Made by a program: the position numbers and the translations under genes
Assembly (NCBI RefSeq): GCF_018882405.1
Contig: NZ_JACVOO010000002.1
Location: 124,001 to 188,000 of the forward strand
Source of the DNA: Polynucleobacter sp. 31A-FELB
GTDB taxonomy: Bacteria; Pseudomonadota; Gammaproteobacteria; Burkholderiales; Burkholderiaceae
Reading direction: 5' to 3'
DNA: 64,000 nt
Notes under the pieces: generated by a model
What the model saw: only the letters and a program-made list of their open reading frames with translations
The model's database searches: none
What the model was told of the DNA's origin: nothing
Shown: one piece after another, positions 1 through 8,579 of the stretch
Position numbering within the stretch: position 1 is the first letter of the stretch
Layout of the letters: every line of letters begins with the position of its first letter

Positions 1-2
1 TT

Positions 3-1313
3 GCGATGGTATTGATGGCTGGGGCTATCACTTCAACTTATGCAATATTGCCGATTGAAAAATTAGAGCCCGTCAAGGGCGCGCAAGCCTACCTCGTTCA
101 AACCAAAGCTCTACCGATGGTAGATATCGAAATCAGCATTGATGCTGGCGATCGCTATGATCCAGCGGTAAAGAGCGGCTTAGCCACTGTGGTTGGGCAG
201 TTAATGAACTATGGGGCCAAGTCTGAAAAGGGTTTACTGACTGAGGCACAGATCGCTGATGAGATTGCCGACTTGGGTGCAAACCTGGGTGTTTCTGTGA
301 GCGGTGAGCGTGCCGTGATGCGTATCCGAACTTTGAGTCGTAAAGATTTGCGTGATCGCGCTGTGCAATTGGCGTCAGCTATGTTGAGTGCGCCTACTTA
401 TGATGCCAAGATCCTGGCGCGTGAGAAGCAAAGAATGACTACTGCATTGCTTGAAGCGGAGACGAAGCCAGAGTCAGTCCTTGATCGTCGTTTTAGAAAA
501 TCAGTTTATGGAAACTATCCATTAGCTAATTCACCAACAGTGCAAACTATTGCCAATATCAGCGCAACTGATTTGCAGCAGTTTCATAAACAGTTCTACC
601 GCGGTGATCGCATGATTGTCAGCATCGTGGGTGATGTGAGTAAAGCAGAGGCTGCTGAAATTGTTCAGGGTTTATTACAAAGAGTGCCTCAGTCTGGTCC
701 TGCTATTGCCAAGTTGCCAGAGTTTGAGCGCTCACCAGTAGAGCCATTAAGTCAACGTGAAGTCACCATTCCATTTGATTCGCAGCAAGCGCATATCGCC
801 ATGGGAATGACTGCGGTAACCCGTAGCAACCCTGATTATTTTCCATTGCTAGTGGGGAACTATGTCTTGGGTGGTGGTGGCTTTGTGTCCCGTCTCATGT
901 CAGAGGTCCGCGAAAAGCGCGGTCTCGCTTATAGCGTGTTCAGTTACTTTGCCCCTGGTAAGGATGCGGGGATATTTCAGGCGGGACTCCAAACGAAGAA
1001 TGATCAGGCAGCTCTGGCGCTAGAGGTAATGAGTTCTTCTATTGCGCAATTTATTGCTGATGGACCGACACAATCTGAGCTCGATGCCGCTAAAGCAAAT
1101 TTGATTAATGGCTACCCATTAAGAATTGATAACAACCGTAAGTTGCTGGATAACGTTTCCTCAATTGCTTGGAATAATTTGCCGCTCGATACGATGGAGG
1201 TGTGGACCAAGCAAGTGGAAGCGGTTAGCCTCGAACAAGTAAAGGCGGCGTTCCAAAAATACTTAGCCATGGATCGAATGAAGATTGTGGTCTTGGGAGC
1301 TAAAAATAAATAA
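3..1313 (+). CDS. M16 family peptidase-like protein, non-catalytic partner type (5' end cut by window)
   Basis: This is a two-lobed M16 (insulinase/PqqL-like) zinc-peptidase-fold protein. The reading frame is open to the window edge, and the first visible residues (AMVLMAGAITSTYA) look like the hydrophobic part and cleavage site of a signal peptide. The real start is therefore probably upstream and the protein periplasmic. Where active M16 proteins have the zinc motif HxxEH, this one reads GLATVVGQLMNYG, so it should not bind zinc. It keeps the REKRGLAYSV segment in the C-terminal lobe, where the partner subunit supplies Arg and Tyr. M16 proteins of this sort usually follow a catalytic M16 gene, which would lie just outside the window. 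The substrate cannot be told from sequence. Confidence 0.85.
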   Translation, partial: AMVLMAGAITSTYAILPIEKLEPVKGAQAYLVQTKALPMVDIEISIDAGDRYDPAVKSGLATVVGQLMNYGAKSEKGLLTEAQIADEIADLGANLGVSVSGERAVMRIRTLSRKDLRDRAVQLASAMLSAPTYDAKILAREKQRMTTALLEAETKPESVLDRRFRKSVYGNYPLANSPTVQTIANISATDLQQFHKQFYRGDRMIVSIVGDVSKAEAAEIVQGLLQRVPQSGPAIAKLPEFERSPVEPLSQREVTIPFDSQQAHIAMGMTAVTRSNPDYFPLLVGNYVLGGGGFVSRLMSEVREKRGLAYSVFSYFAPGKDAGIFQAGLQTKNDQAALALEVMSSSIAQFIADGPTQSELDAAKANLINGYPLRIDNNRKLLDNVSSIAWNNLPLDTMEVWTKQVEAVSLEQVKAAFQKYLAMDRMKIVVLGAKNK

Positions 1314-1935
1314 GCCAGTTAAGCCTGCTACGCCAGGCAAGCATTCCGAGCCCCCTCAGAAAATACGCATTATTGGTGGAGTGTGGCGCAGTCGTTTGCT
1401 AAGTGTGCTGGATCTATCTGGCCTACGTCCCACCACAGATCGTGTTCGTGAAACCTTATTTAATTGGCTTGGGCAGGACCTAGTGGGCTTGAAGTGTTTG
1501 GATTTGTTTGCTGGTACAGGTGCCTTAGGTTTTGAGGCAGCATCACGACATGCGCATTCAGTGACCCTACTCGAAAAAGATAAAAAGGCTCATGCAAAGC
1601 TTTTGGCAAACTTTGCTTTGCTTCAGTCATCCCCTACTCCCGGAGCGGTCGAAATTTTGCACCGAGATAGTTTGGAGTTTTTAAAGCAACAAGCCGATCG
1701 TTCAAGCAATCTGATTTTTATAGATCCACCCTTTCAGGAAGAGGGCTTATTTAATCAAGCGCTGATAGAGGCTGCTCGCGTTTGCGATGACAGCGCTGGC
1801 GGAGGAATTTACGCGGAGTTTCCAGCCAGTCGCTCCCGTGAGGAAATTGAGGCTTTAGTACCTGATTGGCATTGTGGAAAGTACTTAGAGGCTGGGCAGG
1901 CAAAAGCCTGTCTATTTCGCTCTAAGAGGGGCTAA
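1285..1935 (+). CDS. rsmD: 16S rRNA (guanine(966)-N(2))-methyltransferase RsmD
   Basis: It methylates G966 of 16S rRNA using S-adenosylmethionine. The conserved family start IRIIGG lies at about residues 27-32, the SAM-binding glycine motif DLFAGTGALGFEA at about 73-85, and the N6/N2-methylase motif DPPF at about 147-150. The only plausible start upstream of IRIIGG is a TTG at 1285. This puts the gene's beginning 29 bases inside the 3' end of the M16 gene and suggests coupled translation. Its position directly before coaD is the common bacterial arrangement. The length of 216 residues is slightly above the usual 185-200 because of a non-conserved N-terminus. Confidence 0.93.
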   Translation: MWSWELKINKPVKPATPGKHSEPPQKIRIIGGVWRSRLLSVLDLSGLRPTTDRVRETLFNWLGQDLVGLKCLDLFAGTGALGFEAASRHAHSVTLLEKDKKAHAKLLANFALLQSSPTPGAVEILHRDSLEFLKQQADRSSNLIFIDPPFQEEGLFNQALIEAARVCDDSAGGGIYAEFPASRSREEIEALVPDWHCGKYLEAGQAKACLFRSKRG

Positions 1936-1971
1936 ACTCTTGCCTGTAGCTGAAAAAGCCTTAGGAGCCTT

Positions 1972-2469
1972 ATGACTGTAGCTGTATACCCTGGAACATT
2001 TGATCCCTTTACTCGTGGTCACGAGGATTTGGTGCGTCGTGCCTCAAGCATTTTTGGCGAACTGATTGTTGGTGTGGCTGATAGTCGTAGCAAGCGCCCA
2101 TTCTTTAATTTGGAAGAGCGTATTGCAATTGCCAAAGAAGTCCTTGGTCATTATTCCAATGTAAAGATTGTTGGCTTCACGGGTTTATTAAAAGACTTTG
2201 CCCGCGAACATAATGCGCGTGTGATTGTGCGTGGTTTACGCGCAGCGTCTGATTTCGAATATGAATTTCAGATGGCCGGTATGAATCGCTATTTATTGCC
2301 TGATGTTGAAACGCTATTTCTGACACCTTCTGATCAATATCAGTTTATCTCCGGCACCTTTGTGCGTGAGATTGCTTCGATGGGTGGAGATGTCAGTAAG
2401 TTCGTATTTCCATCGGTAGAAAAATGGCTTGTTAACAAGATTGCAGCTGCCGATCAAAATAAACAGTAA
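1972..2469 (+). CDS. coaD: Phosphopantetheine adenylyltransferase CoaD
   Basis: It catalyses the penultimate step of coenzyme A synthesis, joining 4'-phosphopantetheine and ATP to give dephospho-CoA and pyrophosphate in the cytoplasm. The N-terminus has the nucleotidyltransferase signature [11 protein letters not shown] with the TxGH-type motif at residues 14-17. The second signature, ISGTFVRE, is near residues 126-133. At 165 residues it has the full family length. It follows rsmD by 36 bases in the same direction, with the SD-like AGGAG a few bases before the ATG. Confidence 0.96.
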   Translation: MTVAVYPGTFDPFTRGHEDLVRRASSIFGELIVGVADSRSKRPFFNLEERIAIAKEVLGHYSNVKIVGFTGLLKDFAREHNARVIVRGLRAASDFEYEFQMAGMNRYLLPDVETLFLTPSDQYQFISGTFVREIASMGGDVSKFVFPSVEKWLVNKIAAADQNKQ

Positions 2470-2478
2470 GGCTGGTAG

Positions 2479-2757
<279 letters not shown>

Positions 2758-2761
2758 CGCG

Positions 2762-3358
2762 CTAATTCGTTTTTGAATGCAACTCCAGCATTGCTGACTG
2801 AGTGTCACCCTTCATAAATAATCCGAGAATTTTTAAGCCATCTTCAATGCTGGCATCAATCTGTTTTTGCTCTGCCTGCAAGGGTCTTCTCAATACATAG
2901 TCAGCAACGTCCATTGCGCGCGCACCTTCTGCGGCGAGATCTCGCGGGTGACCAATACCCAGGCGCAGGCGCCAGTATTCAGGCGTTCCTAGGTGAGCTT
3001 GAATATCTTTTAAGCCGTTGTGCCCACCAGTCCCACCGCCAAGCTTGATACGTGCTGTACCGGGCTTGAGATCAAGCTCATCCTGTACTACCAGGACATC
3101 CTTGGGCGTAATTTTGTGGAAGCGGCACAGCGCCCCTACAGCTTGACCGCTGAGGTTCATATAAGTGCTAGGCTTAAGCAAGAAAAGATCTTCACCTTCC
3201 CATTTAGTCTTAGCTACTTTCCCATGAAAACGTTTTTCAGTTTCAAAGCGGGTGCTCAATTGTTTTGCAAGGGCGTCAACAAACCAGAAGCCAGCATTGT
3301 GCCGATCTTCAATATGTTCTTCGCCAGGATTGCCGAGGCCAACAATTAATTTAGTCAT
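2762..3358 (-). CDS. pth: Peptidyl-tRNA hydrolase
   Basis: It hydrolyses the ester bond of peptidyl-tRNAs released from stalled ribosomes, recycling tRNA. The catalytic and binding residues are visible: N10 in GLGNPG, H20 in RHNAGF, the STYMN tRNA/peptide-binding segment at 64-68, and D93 in VVQDELDL. The length of 198 residues is normal. It lies downstream of rplY on the same strand, the usual rplY-pth pairing, but a hairpin with a T-rich tail separates the two genes. It ends 4 bases from the convergent ferredoxin gene. Confidence 0.97.
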   Translation of the reverse strand: MTKLIVGLGNPGEEHIEDRHNAGFWFVDALAKQLSTRFETEKRFHGKVAKTKWEGEDLFLLKPSTYMNLSGQAVGALCRFHKITPKDVLVVQDELDLKPGTARIKLGGGTGGHNGLKDIQAHLGTPEYWRLRLGIGHPRDLAAEGARAMDVADYVLRRPLQAEQKQIDASIEDGLKILGLFMKGDTQSAMLELHSKTN

Positions 3359-3389
3359 GATGAGTGCTTAAGGATAAAAGCATTTCCGC

Positions 3390-3416
3390 AAAAAAGAAAA
3401 CCCGCTTGTAAGCGGG
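3390..3416 (-). terminator. Rho-independent terminator after rplY
   Basis: An inverted repeat of CCCGCT and AGCGGG (3401-3406 and 3411-3416) has an A-rich run at 3390-3400, which becomes a U-run after the hairpin on the minus strand. It lies between rplY and pth, so it should end much of the prs/rplY transcript and leave reduced or separately started expression of pth. Confidence 0.75.
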
Positions 3417-3448
3417 CTTCCTCTGTCGCAAAGATAAGGCTTAAATAA

Positions 3449-4087
3449 TTAAGCTTTGTCCTTTGGGGCTTCAGCAGCAGGAGCCGCAGCAGCTGCGGGA
3501 GCAGCTTCAGTATCGGCAGATTTCACTGCTGGGATACGTGCGTTAGCTAATACTGGGTTCTCTTGCTCAACATGCAATACCAAGGTAACGCCTTTTGGCA
3601 ATGCGATGTCTTTAGCATGTATACCATGACCAACTTCAATCTTGTTCAAGTCCACTTCAATGAATTCTGGCAAGTCTGCTGGCAAGCAAGAAACTTCCAA
3701 TTCAGTTGAGATATGGCTGATTACAGCGCCTTGCAATTTCACTGCAGCTGAAGTCTCAGCGTTGATGAAGTGCAATGGAACGCGCATGTGAACTTTTTCA
3801 GTCGCAGAAACGCGCTGGAAGTCGATGTGCAGAACCAAAGGCTTAAATGGGTGCATCTGGTAATCACGCAACAACACTTTTTGTGCTTTGCCGCCGATTT
3901 CGAGATCAAGGATGGATGAGTGGAATGCTTCCTTGCGGAGAGCATGGAACAGTGCGTTGTGATCCAACTCAATTACAGTTGCGGCGTCTTTACCGCCGTA
4001 GATGATGCCCGGAGTTTTACCGGAGTTGCGCAGACGGCGGCTCGCACCCGTTCCCTGTACGCTTCTTTCAAAGGCTACTACTTTCAT
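3449..4087 (-). CDS. rplY: 50S ribosomal protein L25 (CTC/TL5 type)
   Basis: It binds 5S rRNA in the large ribosomal subunit. The N-terminal L25 domain covers about residues 1-95 ([24 protein letters not shown]). It is followed by the extra beta domain of the long CTC/TL5 form and ends in an alanine-rich, lysine-tipped tail typical of betaproteobacteria. The length of 212 residues fits the long form rather than the roughly 95-residue E. coli form. It lies between prs and pth, the conserved order. Confidence 0.96.
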   Translation of the reverse strand: MKVVAFERSVQGTGASRRLRNSGKTPGIIYGGKDAATVIELDHNALFHALRKEAFHSSILDLEIGGKAQKVLLRDYQMHPFKPLVLHIDFQRVSATEKVHMRVPLHFINAETSAAVKLQGAVISHISTELEVSCLPADLPEFIEVDLNKIEVGHGIHAKDIALPKGVTLVLHVEQENPVLANARIPAVKSADTEAAPAAAAAPAAEAPKDKA

Positions 4088-4190
4088 ATCGAATTCCTAA
4101 ATTAAGGTTAATTTCCGTTCGCGACCAAACAGAAAAGCCTTTGATTATATCGTGGGAATGACGGTTTTTGCCTAGAAAGGGCTCAAAACT

Positions 4191-4223
4191 GCCAAAAACA
4201 GGGGTGGAAACGCTGTTTTTGGC
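4191..4223 (-). terminator. Hairpin after prs, probable terminator
   Basis: A perfect 11-base inverted repeat (GCCAAAAACAG at 4191-4201, CTGTTTTTGGC at 4213-4223) starts right at the prs stop codon. The T-run is within the stem and a TTTT follows shortly after the hairpin on the minus strand. It could act as a terminator or as a 3'-end-stabilising stem. Confidence 0.5.
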
Positions 4224-5192
4224 TTATTCAGCAAACATCGACATCACTGAATCACCCTTACTAATGCGGGAAAGGGTCTCAGCAAGGATGGGGGCAACGC
4301 TTAATTGACGAATTTTTGCTACTTTCATTGCCTCTGGAGTCAATGGAATGGTGTCTGTAACGACTAATTCATCTAATTCGGAGGCGGCAATACGGGCCAC
4401 GGCGCCACCGGAGAGGACGGCATGAGTACAGTAGGCGGTAACGCCCTTAGCGCCACGCTCTTTTAGCGCCTCAGCGGCTTTACAGAGCGTTCCGCCGGTA
4501 TCAATGATGTCATCCATGATCACGCAATGGCGGCCTTCTACTTCGCCGATAAGGTGCATTACTTCTGACACATTTGCCTTAGGGCGGCGTTTATCAATAA
4601 TCGCCAAATCTGTGCCCAATTGCTTGGCCATCGCACGGGCGCGAACTACGCCGCCGATATCCGGCGAAACGATGATGAGATCTTTTTTGGTTTTTTGGGC
4701 TTCTAAATCCGCCAATAGAACTGGGGAGGCGTAAATGTTATCTACTGGGATATCGAAGAAGCCTTGAATTTGGTCGGCATGGAGATCCATGGTTAAAACA
4801 CGCTCAACACCAGCAACGGACTGGAGCATGTTTGCAACGATTCTGGCAGAGATGGCAACCCGAGCTGAGCGTGGGCGACGGTCTTGTCTAGCGTAACCGA
4901 AGTAAGGGATCACTGCGGTTATGCGGCTTGCTGATGCTCGTTTTAGGGCATCAATCATGATCATGAGTTCCATCAAACTATCGTTCGTTGGAGCGCAAGT
5001 GGATTGGATAACAACCACGTTCTTACCGCGAACGTTTTCTTGAATTTCTACCTGGATTTCACCATCAGAGAACCGACCAACAAATGCTTTTCCCATCGGG
5101 AGATTAAGCTCTTTGGCTACCGCATGGGCCAAAACCGGATTTGCATTACCTGTGAAAAGAGTCAGTAAATCAGCGTTCATTGGGGCGGACAT
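4224..5192 (-). CDS. prs: Ribose-phosphate pyrophosphokinase
   Basis: It makes phosphoribosyl pyrophosphate (PRPP) from ribose 5-phosphate and ATP, feeding purine, pyrimidine, histidine and NAD synthesis. Visible motifs are [10 protein letters not shown] at the N-terminus, the ATP-binding YFGYARQDR loop, [12 protein letters not shown], and the PRPP-binding [12 protein letters not shown]. The frame stays open upstream to 5297, but that would run into the tRNA-Gln gene. The ATG at 5192 ([10 protein letters not shown]) gives 322 residues, the normal family size. The second ATG at 5180 is also possible. The gene follows tRNA-Gln and ispE on the same strand, as in other betaproteobacteria. Confidence 0.96.
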   Translation of the reverse strand: MSAPMNADLLTLFTGNANPVLAHAVAKELNLPMGKAFVGRFSDGEIQVEIQENVRGKNVVVIQSTCAPTNDSLMELMIMIDALKRASASRITAVIPYFGYARQDRRPRSARVAISARIVANMLQSVAGVERVLTMDLHADQIQGFFDIPVDNIYASPVLLADLEAQKTKKDLIIVSPDIGGVVRARAMAKQLGTDLAIIDKRRPKANVSEVMHLIGEVEGRHCVIMDDIIDTGGTLCKAAEALKERGAKGVTAYCTHAVLSGGAVARIAASELDELVVTDTIPLTPEAMKVAKIRQLSVAPILAETLSRISKGDSVMSMFAE

Positions 5193-5254
5193 AGGTGATT
5201 TTGGAATTTTGGTAGGGGTCGGAATGGATGTCTTTTGGTCGTATCTACAGTAGT

Positions 5255-5331
5255 TGGCAGGGGAAGAAGGATTCGAACCTTCGCATGCTGGAATCAAAAT
5301 CCAGTGCCTTAACCAGCTTGGCGATTCCCCT
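5255..5331 (-). tRNA. tRNA-Gln (anticodon TTG)
   Basis: Read on the minus strand, the gene begins AGGGGAATCGCCAAGC, has an anticodon stem CTGGA/TCCAG around the loop TTTTGAT, the T-arm GAAGG-TTCGAAT-CCTTC, and ends TTCCCCT-G-CCA. All four stems pair and the CCA end is encoded. The TTG anticodon reads CAA/CAG glutamine codons. The gene lies between ispE and prs. Confidence 0.97.
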
Positions 5332-5336
5332 ACAGG

Positions 5337-6212
5337 TCAATCTGAAGAAATCAAATTGTAAGCGGGATTTTTATTTAGCCCCCGAACAATTCGACCTATC
5401 CATCCTTTTGGAAGATTTTGCAGAAGAATTTCCAGATTTGCGGTATCCGTCTTAGGGTCTAAGGCGGCAAAAACGCTACTTCCAGAGCCGGACATGCAAG
5501 GCGCCGAGTTTGGCGCTACCTTGTAAATCCAGTCTAATGCTTGCTTCACTTCAGGACATTTCTGCACCGCTACTGCCTGACAATCATTCGACTGATATGA
5601 CCTTGGCGATGCAAGAAAGCGATCTATTGTAATCGGAGCATGATCTCGGGTCAATTGAGGGTCTTGAAAAATCTGAGCAGTGGCAACCCCCTGGTTTGGG
5701 AAGATCACCACAAAGTCTTGGGTTTCCAGGGAAATTGCCTGTAATTTCTCTCCAACCCCCTCAACAAAGGCATTTTGGCCAAAGATGAAAAATGGCACGT
5801 CGGCACCGAGTTTTAGGCCGAGCTGGCAGAGGGTGGCGATATCGAGATGCAGGTCCCAAAGTACATTAAGACCGATGAGGGTGGATGCCGCATCAGAGGA
5901 TCCACCCCCCAGGCCCGCTCCCATTGGGATATTTTTCTCGAGGCTAATTTCAACCCCCCGATCAATCTTGCAGTGCTCTTTGAGGAGTTGGGCTGCGCGA
6001 ACGACTAAGTCTTGCTTAGGGAGCACCCCAGGAATGGGATCGATGCGGCGAACTTCGTTTTCTGGAACGGGCTTCAAGGTGAGGACGTCACACCAGTCAA
6101 TCAACTGAAAAACAGATTGCAACAAATGGTAGCCATCATTGCGGCGCCCAACAATATGTAGAAAAAGATTGAGCTTTGCGGGGCAACGAAGTTCTATCGC
6201 ATTACTCATCAT
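5337..6212 (-). CDS. ispE: 4-diphosphocytidyl-2-C-methyl-D-erythritol kinase
   Basis: It phosphorylates CDP-methylerythritol in the MEP pathway for isoprenoid precursors. It is a GHMP kinase: the N-terminal substrate motif PAKLNLFLHI is at residues 11-20, the ATP-binding glycine-rich loop PMGAGLGGGSSDAA at about 96-109, and the C-terminal motif CMSGSGSSVFA follows. The length of 291 residues is typical. Two adjacent ATG codons (6212, 6209) are possible starts. It lies directly downstream of the LolB-like gene, the standard lolB-ispE order, and just before tRNA-Gln. Confidence 0.96.
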   Translation of the reverse strand: MMSNAIELRCPAKLNLFLHIVGRRNDGYHLLQSVFQLIDWCDVLTLKPVPENEVRRIDPIPGVLPKQDLVVRAAQLLKEHCKIDRGVEISLEKNIPMGAGLGGGSSDAASTLIGLNVLWDLHLDIATLCQLGLKLGADVPFFIFGQNAFVEGVGEKLQAISLETQDFVVIFPNQGVATAQIFQDPQLTRDHAPITIDRFLASPRSYQSNDCQAVAVQKCPEVKQALDWIYKVAPNSAPCMSGSGSSVFAALDPKTDTANLEILLQNLPKGWIGRIVRGLNKNPAYNLISSD

Positions 6213-6219
6213 TCACATA

Positions 6220-7707
6220 TCACTCGTTTGGAGTATCAAATACCAAGCGGATATCAATCGACCCGATATTAGAGCTGCGAGTCATCGTGAGTTTTTCTAA
6301 CTGCTGAGAATTATTCCAGTTGTAATTTAAGGTCCAGCCATCTTGCGTAATTTTGCTGACTTGACCTTTTGCATTTCGATCCACACTCGCATTGCTACCA
6401 GGGCGTGTTTTTCCGCGCAACCAGTCAGATAAACCGCGGGCTGGTAGTGGAAGTCCCAATGCATTTTGAATCAGGGTGTCAGCATCAATGGCTGTAGTTA
6501 ATTGACCATCGCGCTCAAGAATTGCTTCACCAGGCTTAATCGTAATTTTGGCAATTGATCCGCCAACAGGATTGCGAATTTCTAATACATCAGTCAGCGC
6601 ATCTTGAGTCAAAGTAAATCCACCTGAGCCACCTTGATTTTTACTCTCGGTAAGTCCTGTAACCTTTACCGCAAAACGTCCGTCCCATGAGCCTTTGAGG
6701 GCGGTATCCGCAACAGACCAATCTGGCTTTAAGCGCTTCAAAGTTTCTTTGAGGGTGGGGTTGTTGGCATCTAACTGCTGCCCTTTTCGCCACATATCTT
6801 CCGCTTCGATTGGGCGGTTCATGACCCACAAGACCTCACCAATATGTGCAGCAATGTCTGCCTCGGGCTTGATGTTAAATGCCTGTTGCAGTTGTTCAAG
6901 CGCTAACGCATTTTTGCCCATACGAAAGTTCACCCAACCAAGACTATCCAAAATAAAACCATCTTTAGGTGAGAGTTGATGTGCTTTGCTAATGAGCTTA
7001 AATGCTTCTGGCAATTTTTGATTACGATCAGCCAGAGAATATCCAAGTGCGTTAAGACTGTTAACGTCATTTGGATTCTTACGCAAGATTTCACGTAGCG
7101 TTTTCTCCATAACTTCGATTTGTCCTGACTTTTCAGCGGACATGGCGTAGGTATAGAGTAGCCCCGGATCTTTTGGTTCTGGTTTTACTGCTGAAACAAT
7201 TTCATAAAAAGCCCTTAAGGCTTCTGACTCATCAGTAGCCTTGGCTAGTAGCGCCTGAATCTGTAACAAAGTAATTTCACGTTGGGCTGGTGTCTGCTGA
7301 TTCAATAGGGAGATCGCAGGCTTGACTGCATCGGACCAGCGTTGATTCAGAATCAAGAGGGTGACCAGCACTTCTTTGGGCTTAGTTTGTTTTGGCCCCG
7401 CCAAGCTATCCCAAGTTTGTGCAGCTTGAAGTGCTTGGTTGGGTGCGCCTGCTGTAATAGCAATCTCCATAGCTCTTTGCGCCAAGCGAGGGTCATCTAG
7501 CTGTCGAGCAAGCTCTAGATAGGTGTTATAGGCCAGGCCAGCTTCACCGCGTTGCAGGGCGATTTCTGAGGCTAAGACCTCGAATACGGCTTGACCGTTA
7601 TCCAGGCTGCTAGTTTTGGCGCTGGCATGATTGGAGGAAAGACTTAATCCAAGTCCAGCTACGAGCAATAAGGCCCTTAAAGAAGGCTTTAATGAAAATT
7701 TGGTCAT
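6220..7707 (-). CDS. Exported TPR protein fused to a LolB-like lipoprotein-insertion domain
   Basis: The N-terminus (KFSLKPSLRALLLVAGLGLSLSSNHASA) is a Sec-type signal peptide. About residues 35-325 are helical repeats, with clear tetratricopeptide units from about 215 to 325. About residues 335-494 match LolB: GRFAVKV, the NPVGGSIAKI strand, GLPLPARGLSDWLRG, and the GWTLNY strand. LolB normally receives lipoproteins from LolA and inserts them in the outer membrane, and is itself a lipoprotein. Here no cysteine follows the signal peptide, so this protein should not be lipidated. In relatives a TPR gene and lolB usually lie side by side before ispE, so a gene fusion is inferred. ATG 7707 is preferred over GTG 7713. 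Confidence 0.85.
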   Translation of the reverse strand: MTKFSLKPSLRALLLVAGLGLSLSSNHASAKTSSLDNGQAVFEVLASEIALQRGEAGLAYNTYLELARQLDDPRLAQRAMEIAITAGAPNQALQAAQTWDSLAGPKQTKPKEVLVTLLILNQRWSDAVKPAISLLNQQTPAQREITLLQIQALLAKATDESEALRAFYEIVSAVKPEPKDPGLLYTYAMSAEKSGQIEVMEKTLREILRKNPNDVNSLNALGYSLADRNQKLPEAFKLISKAHQLSPKDGFILDSLGWVNFRMGKNALALEQLQQAFNIKPEADIAAHIGEVLWVMNRPIEAEDMWRKGQQLDANNPTLKETLKRLKPDWSVADTALKGSWDGRFAVKVTGLTESKNQGGSGGFTLTQDALTDVLEIRNPVGGSIAKITIKPGEAILERDGQLTTAIDADTLIQNALGLPLPARGLSDWLRGKTRPGSNASVDRNAKGQVSKITQDGWTLNYNWNNSQQLEKLTMTRSSNIGSIDIRLVFDTPNE

Positions 7708-7742
7708 GAGCACATTCTAATCCGCGAATCTACAATCCATTT

Positions 7743-8579
7743 ATGCCAGAACTTCCAGAAGTCGAAGTTACCCGATTGGGTATTGCGCCCCATTTAGAGG
7801 GTCGCAGGGTAAGCGCGGTCAAAATTATTGATGGTCGCTTACGTTGGCCGGTACCGAGCAATTTAAATACGCTGCTTTCAGGTCAGAAAGTCTTGGGAAT
7901 TGAGCGCCGAGGCAAATACCTCTTAATGGAGTTTGATGCCGGATATCTATTGCTACACCTAGGAATGACGGGAACATTGCGAGTATTGCCCGGTAGCGAC
8001 CCACTGAAGACGCATGATCGAGTGACCTTTGAATTTGGCAAGCTGAGTTTGCGTTTGCATGATCCCCGAAAGTTTGGTGCCGTCTTGTGGCATCCAAAAT
8101 CTAAGGGGCCGATTGAGAACTACGCGTTATTACAAAAACTCGGGGTCGAACCTTTTTCATCTGAGTTTGAGGGTGAGCTTGGCGCAGATGTCTTGTATCA
8201 GTGTTCACGTAAGCGCAGCGTTGCTGTGAAGCAGTTTCTATTGGCAGGTCAAGCTGTGGTGGGTGTAGGCAATATCTATTGCTCAGAAAGTTTATTTGAG
8301 GCAGGAATTCATCCGGCAAAGGCTGCTGGAAAATTAACGCGTCCGCAGTGCTCTCGACTCGCTGCTGCAGTGAGATCAATTTTGAAAAAAGCCATTGCTG
8401 CTGGCGGCAGTACCTTAAAAGACTTTGTGAATAGCGAAGGTGATCCAGGACACTTCATGGTGCAAACCAAAGTCTACGATCGTAAGGATCAGCCTTGCAA
8501 GGTATGCAAGACGCCAATTAAGCAAATAGTCCAAGGTCAACGATCTACTTATTTTTGCCCCCAATGTCAGAAGCGCTGA
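7743..8579 (+). CDS. mutM: Formamidopyrimidine-DNA glycosylase (Fpg/MutM)
   Basis: It removes 8-oxoguanine and formamidopyrimidines and nicks the resulting site. The N-terminus PELPEVE supplies the catalytic Pro2 and Glu3. The H2TH region includes the VGVGNIYCSE motif. The C-terminal zinc finger has C252, C255, C272 and C275 around the RSTYFC hook. At 278 residues it is full length. It is transcribed divergently from the TPR-LolB gene and overlaps mutY by 16 bases, so both enzymes of the oxidised-guanine pathway are likely co-expressed. Confidence 0.97.
   Translation: MPELPEVEVTRLGIAPHLEGRRVSAVKIIDGRLRWPVPSNLNTLLSGQKVLGIERRGKYLLMEFDAGYLLLHLGMTGTLRVLPGSDPLKTHDRVTFEFGKLSLRLHDPRKFGAVLWHPKSKGPIENYALLQKLGVEPFSSEFEGELGADVLYQCSRKRSVAVKQFLLAGQAVVGVGNIYCSESLFEAGIHPAKAAGKLTRPQCSRLAAAVRSILKKAIAAGGSTLKDFVNSEGDPGHFMVQTKVYDRKDQPCKVCKTPIKQIVQGQRSTYFCPQCQKR

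Noticed and set aside
3020..3349. Open frame antisense to pth
   Set aside because: It lies wholly within the conserved pth gene in another frame and its product has no family character.
5193..5297. Longer N-terminus for prs
   Set aside because: The extension would be translated from the tRNA-Gln gene and has no resemblance to the Prs family.
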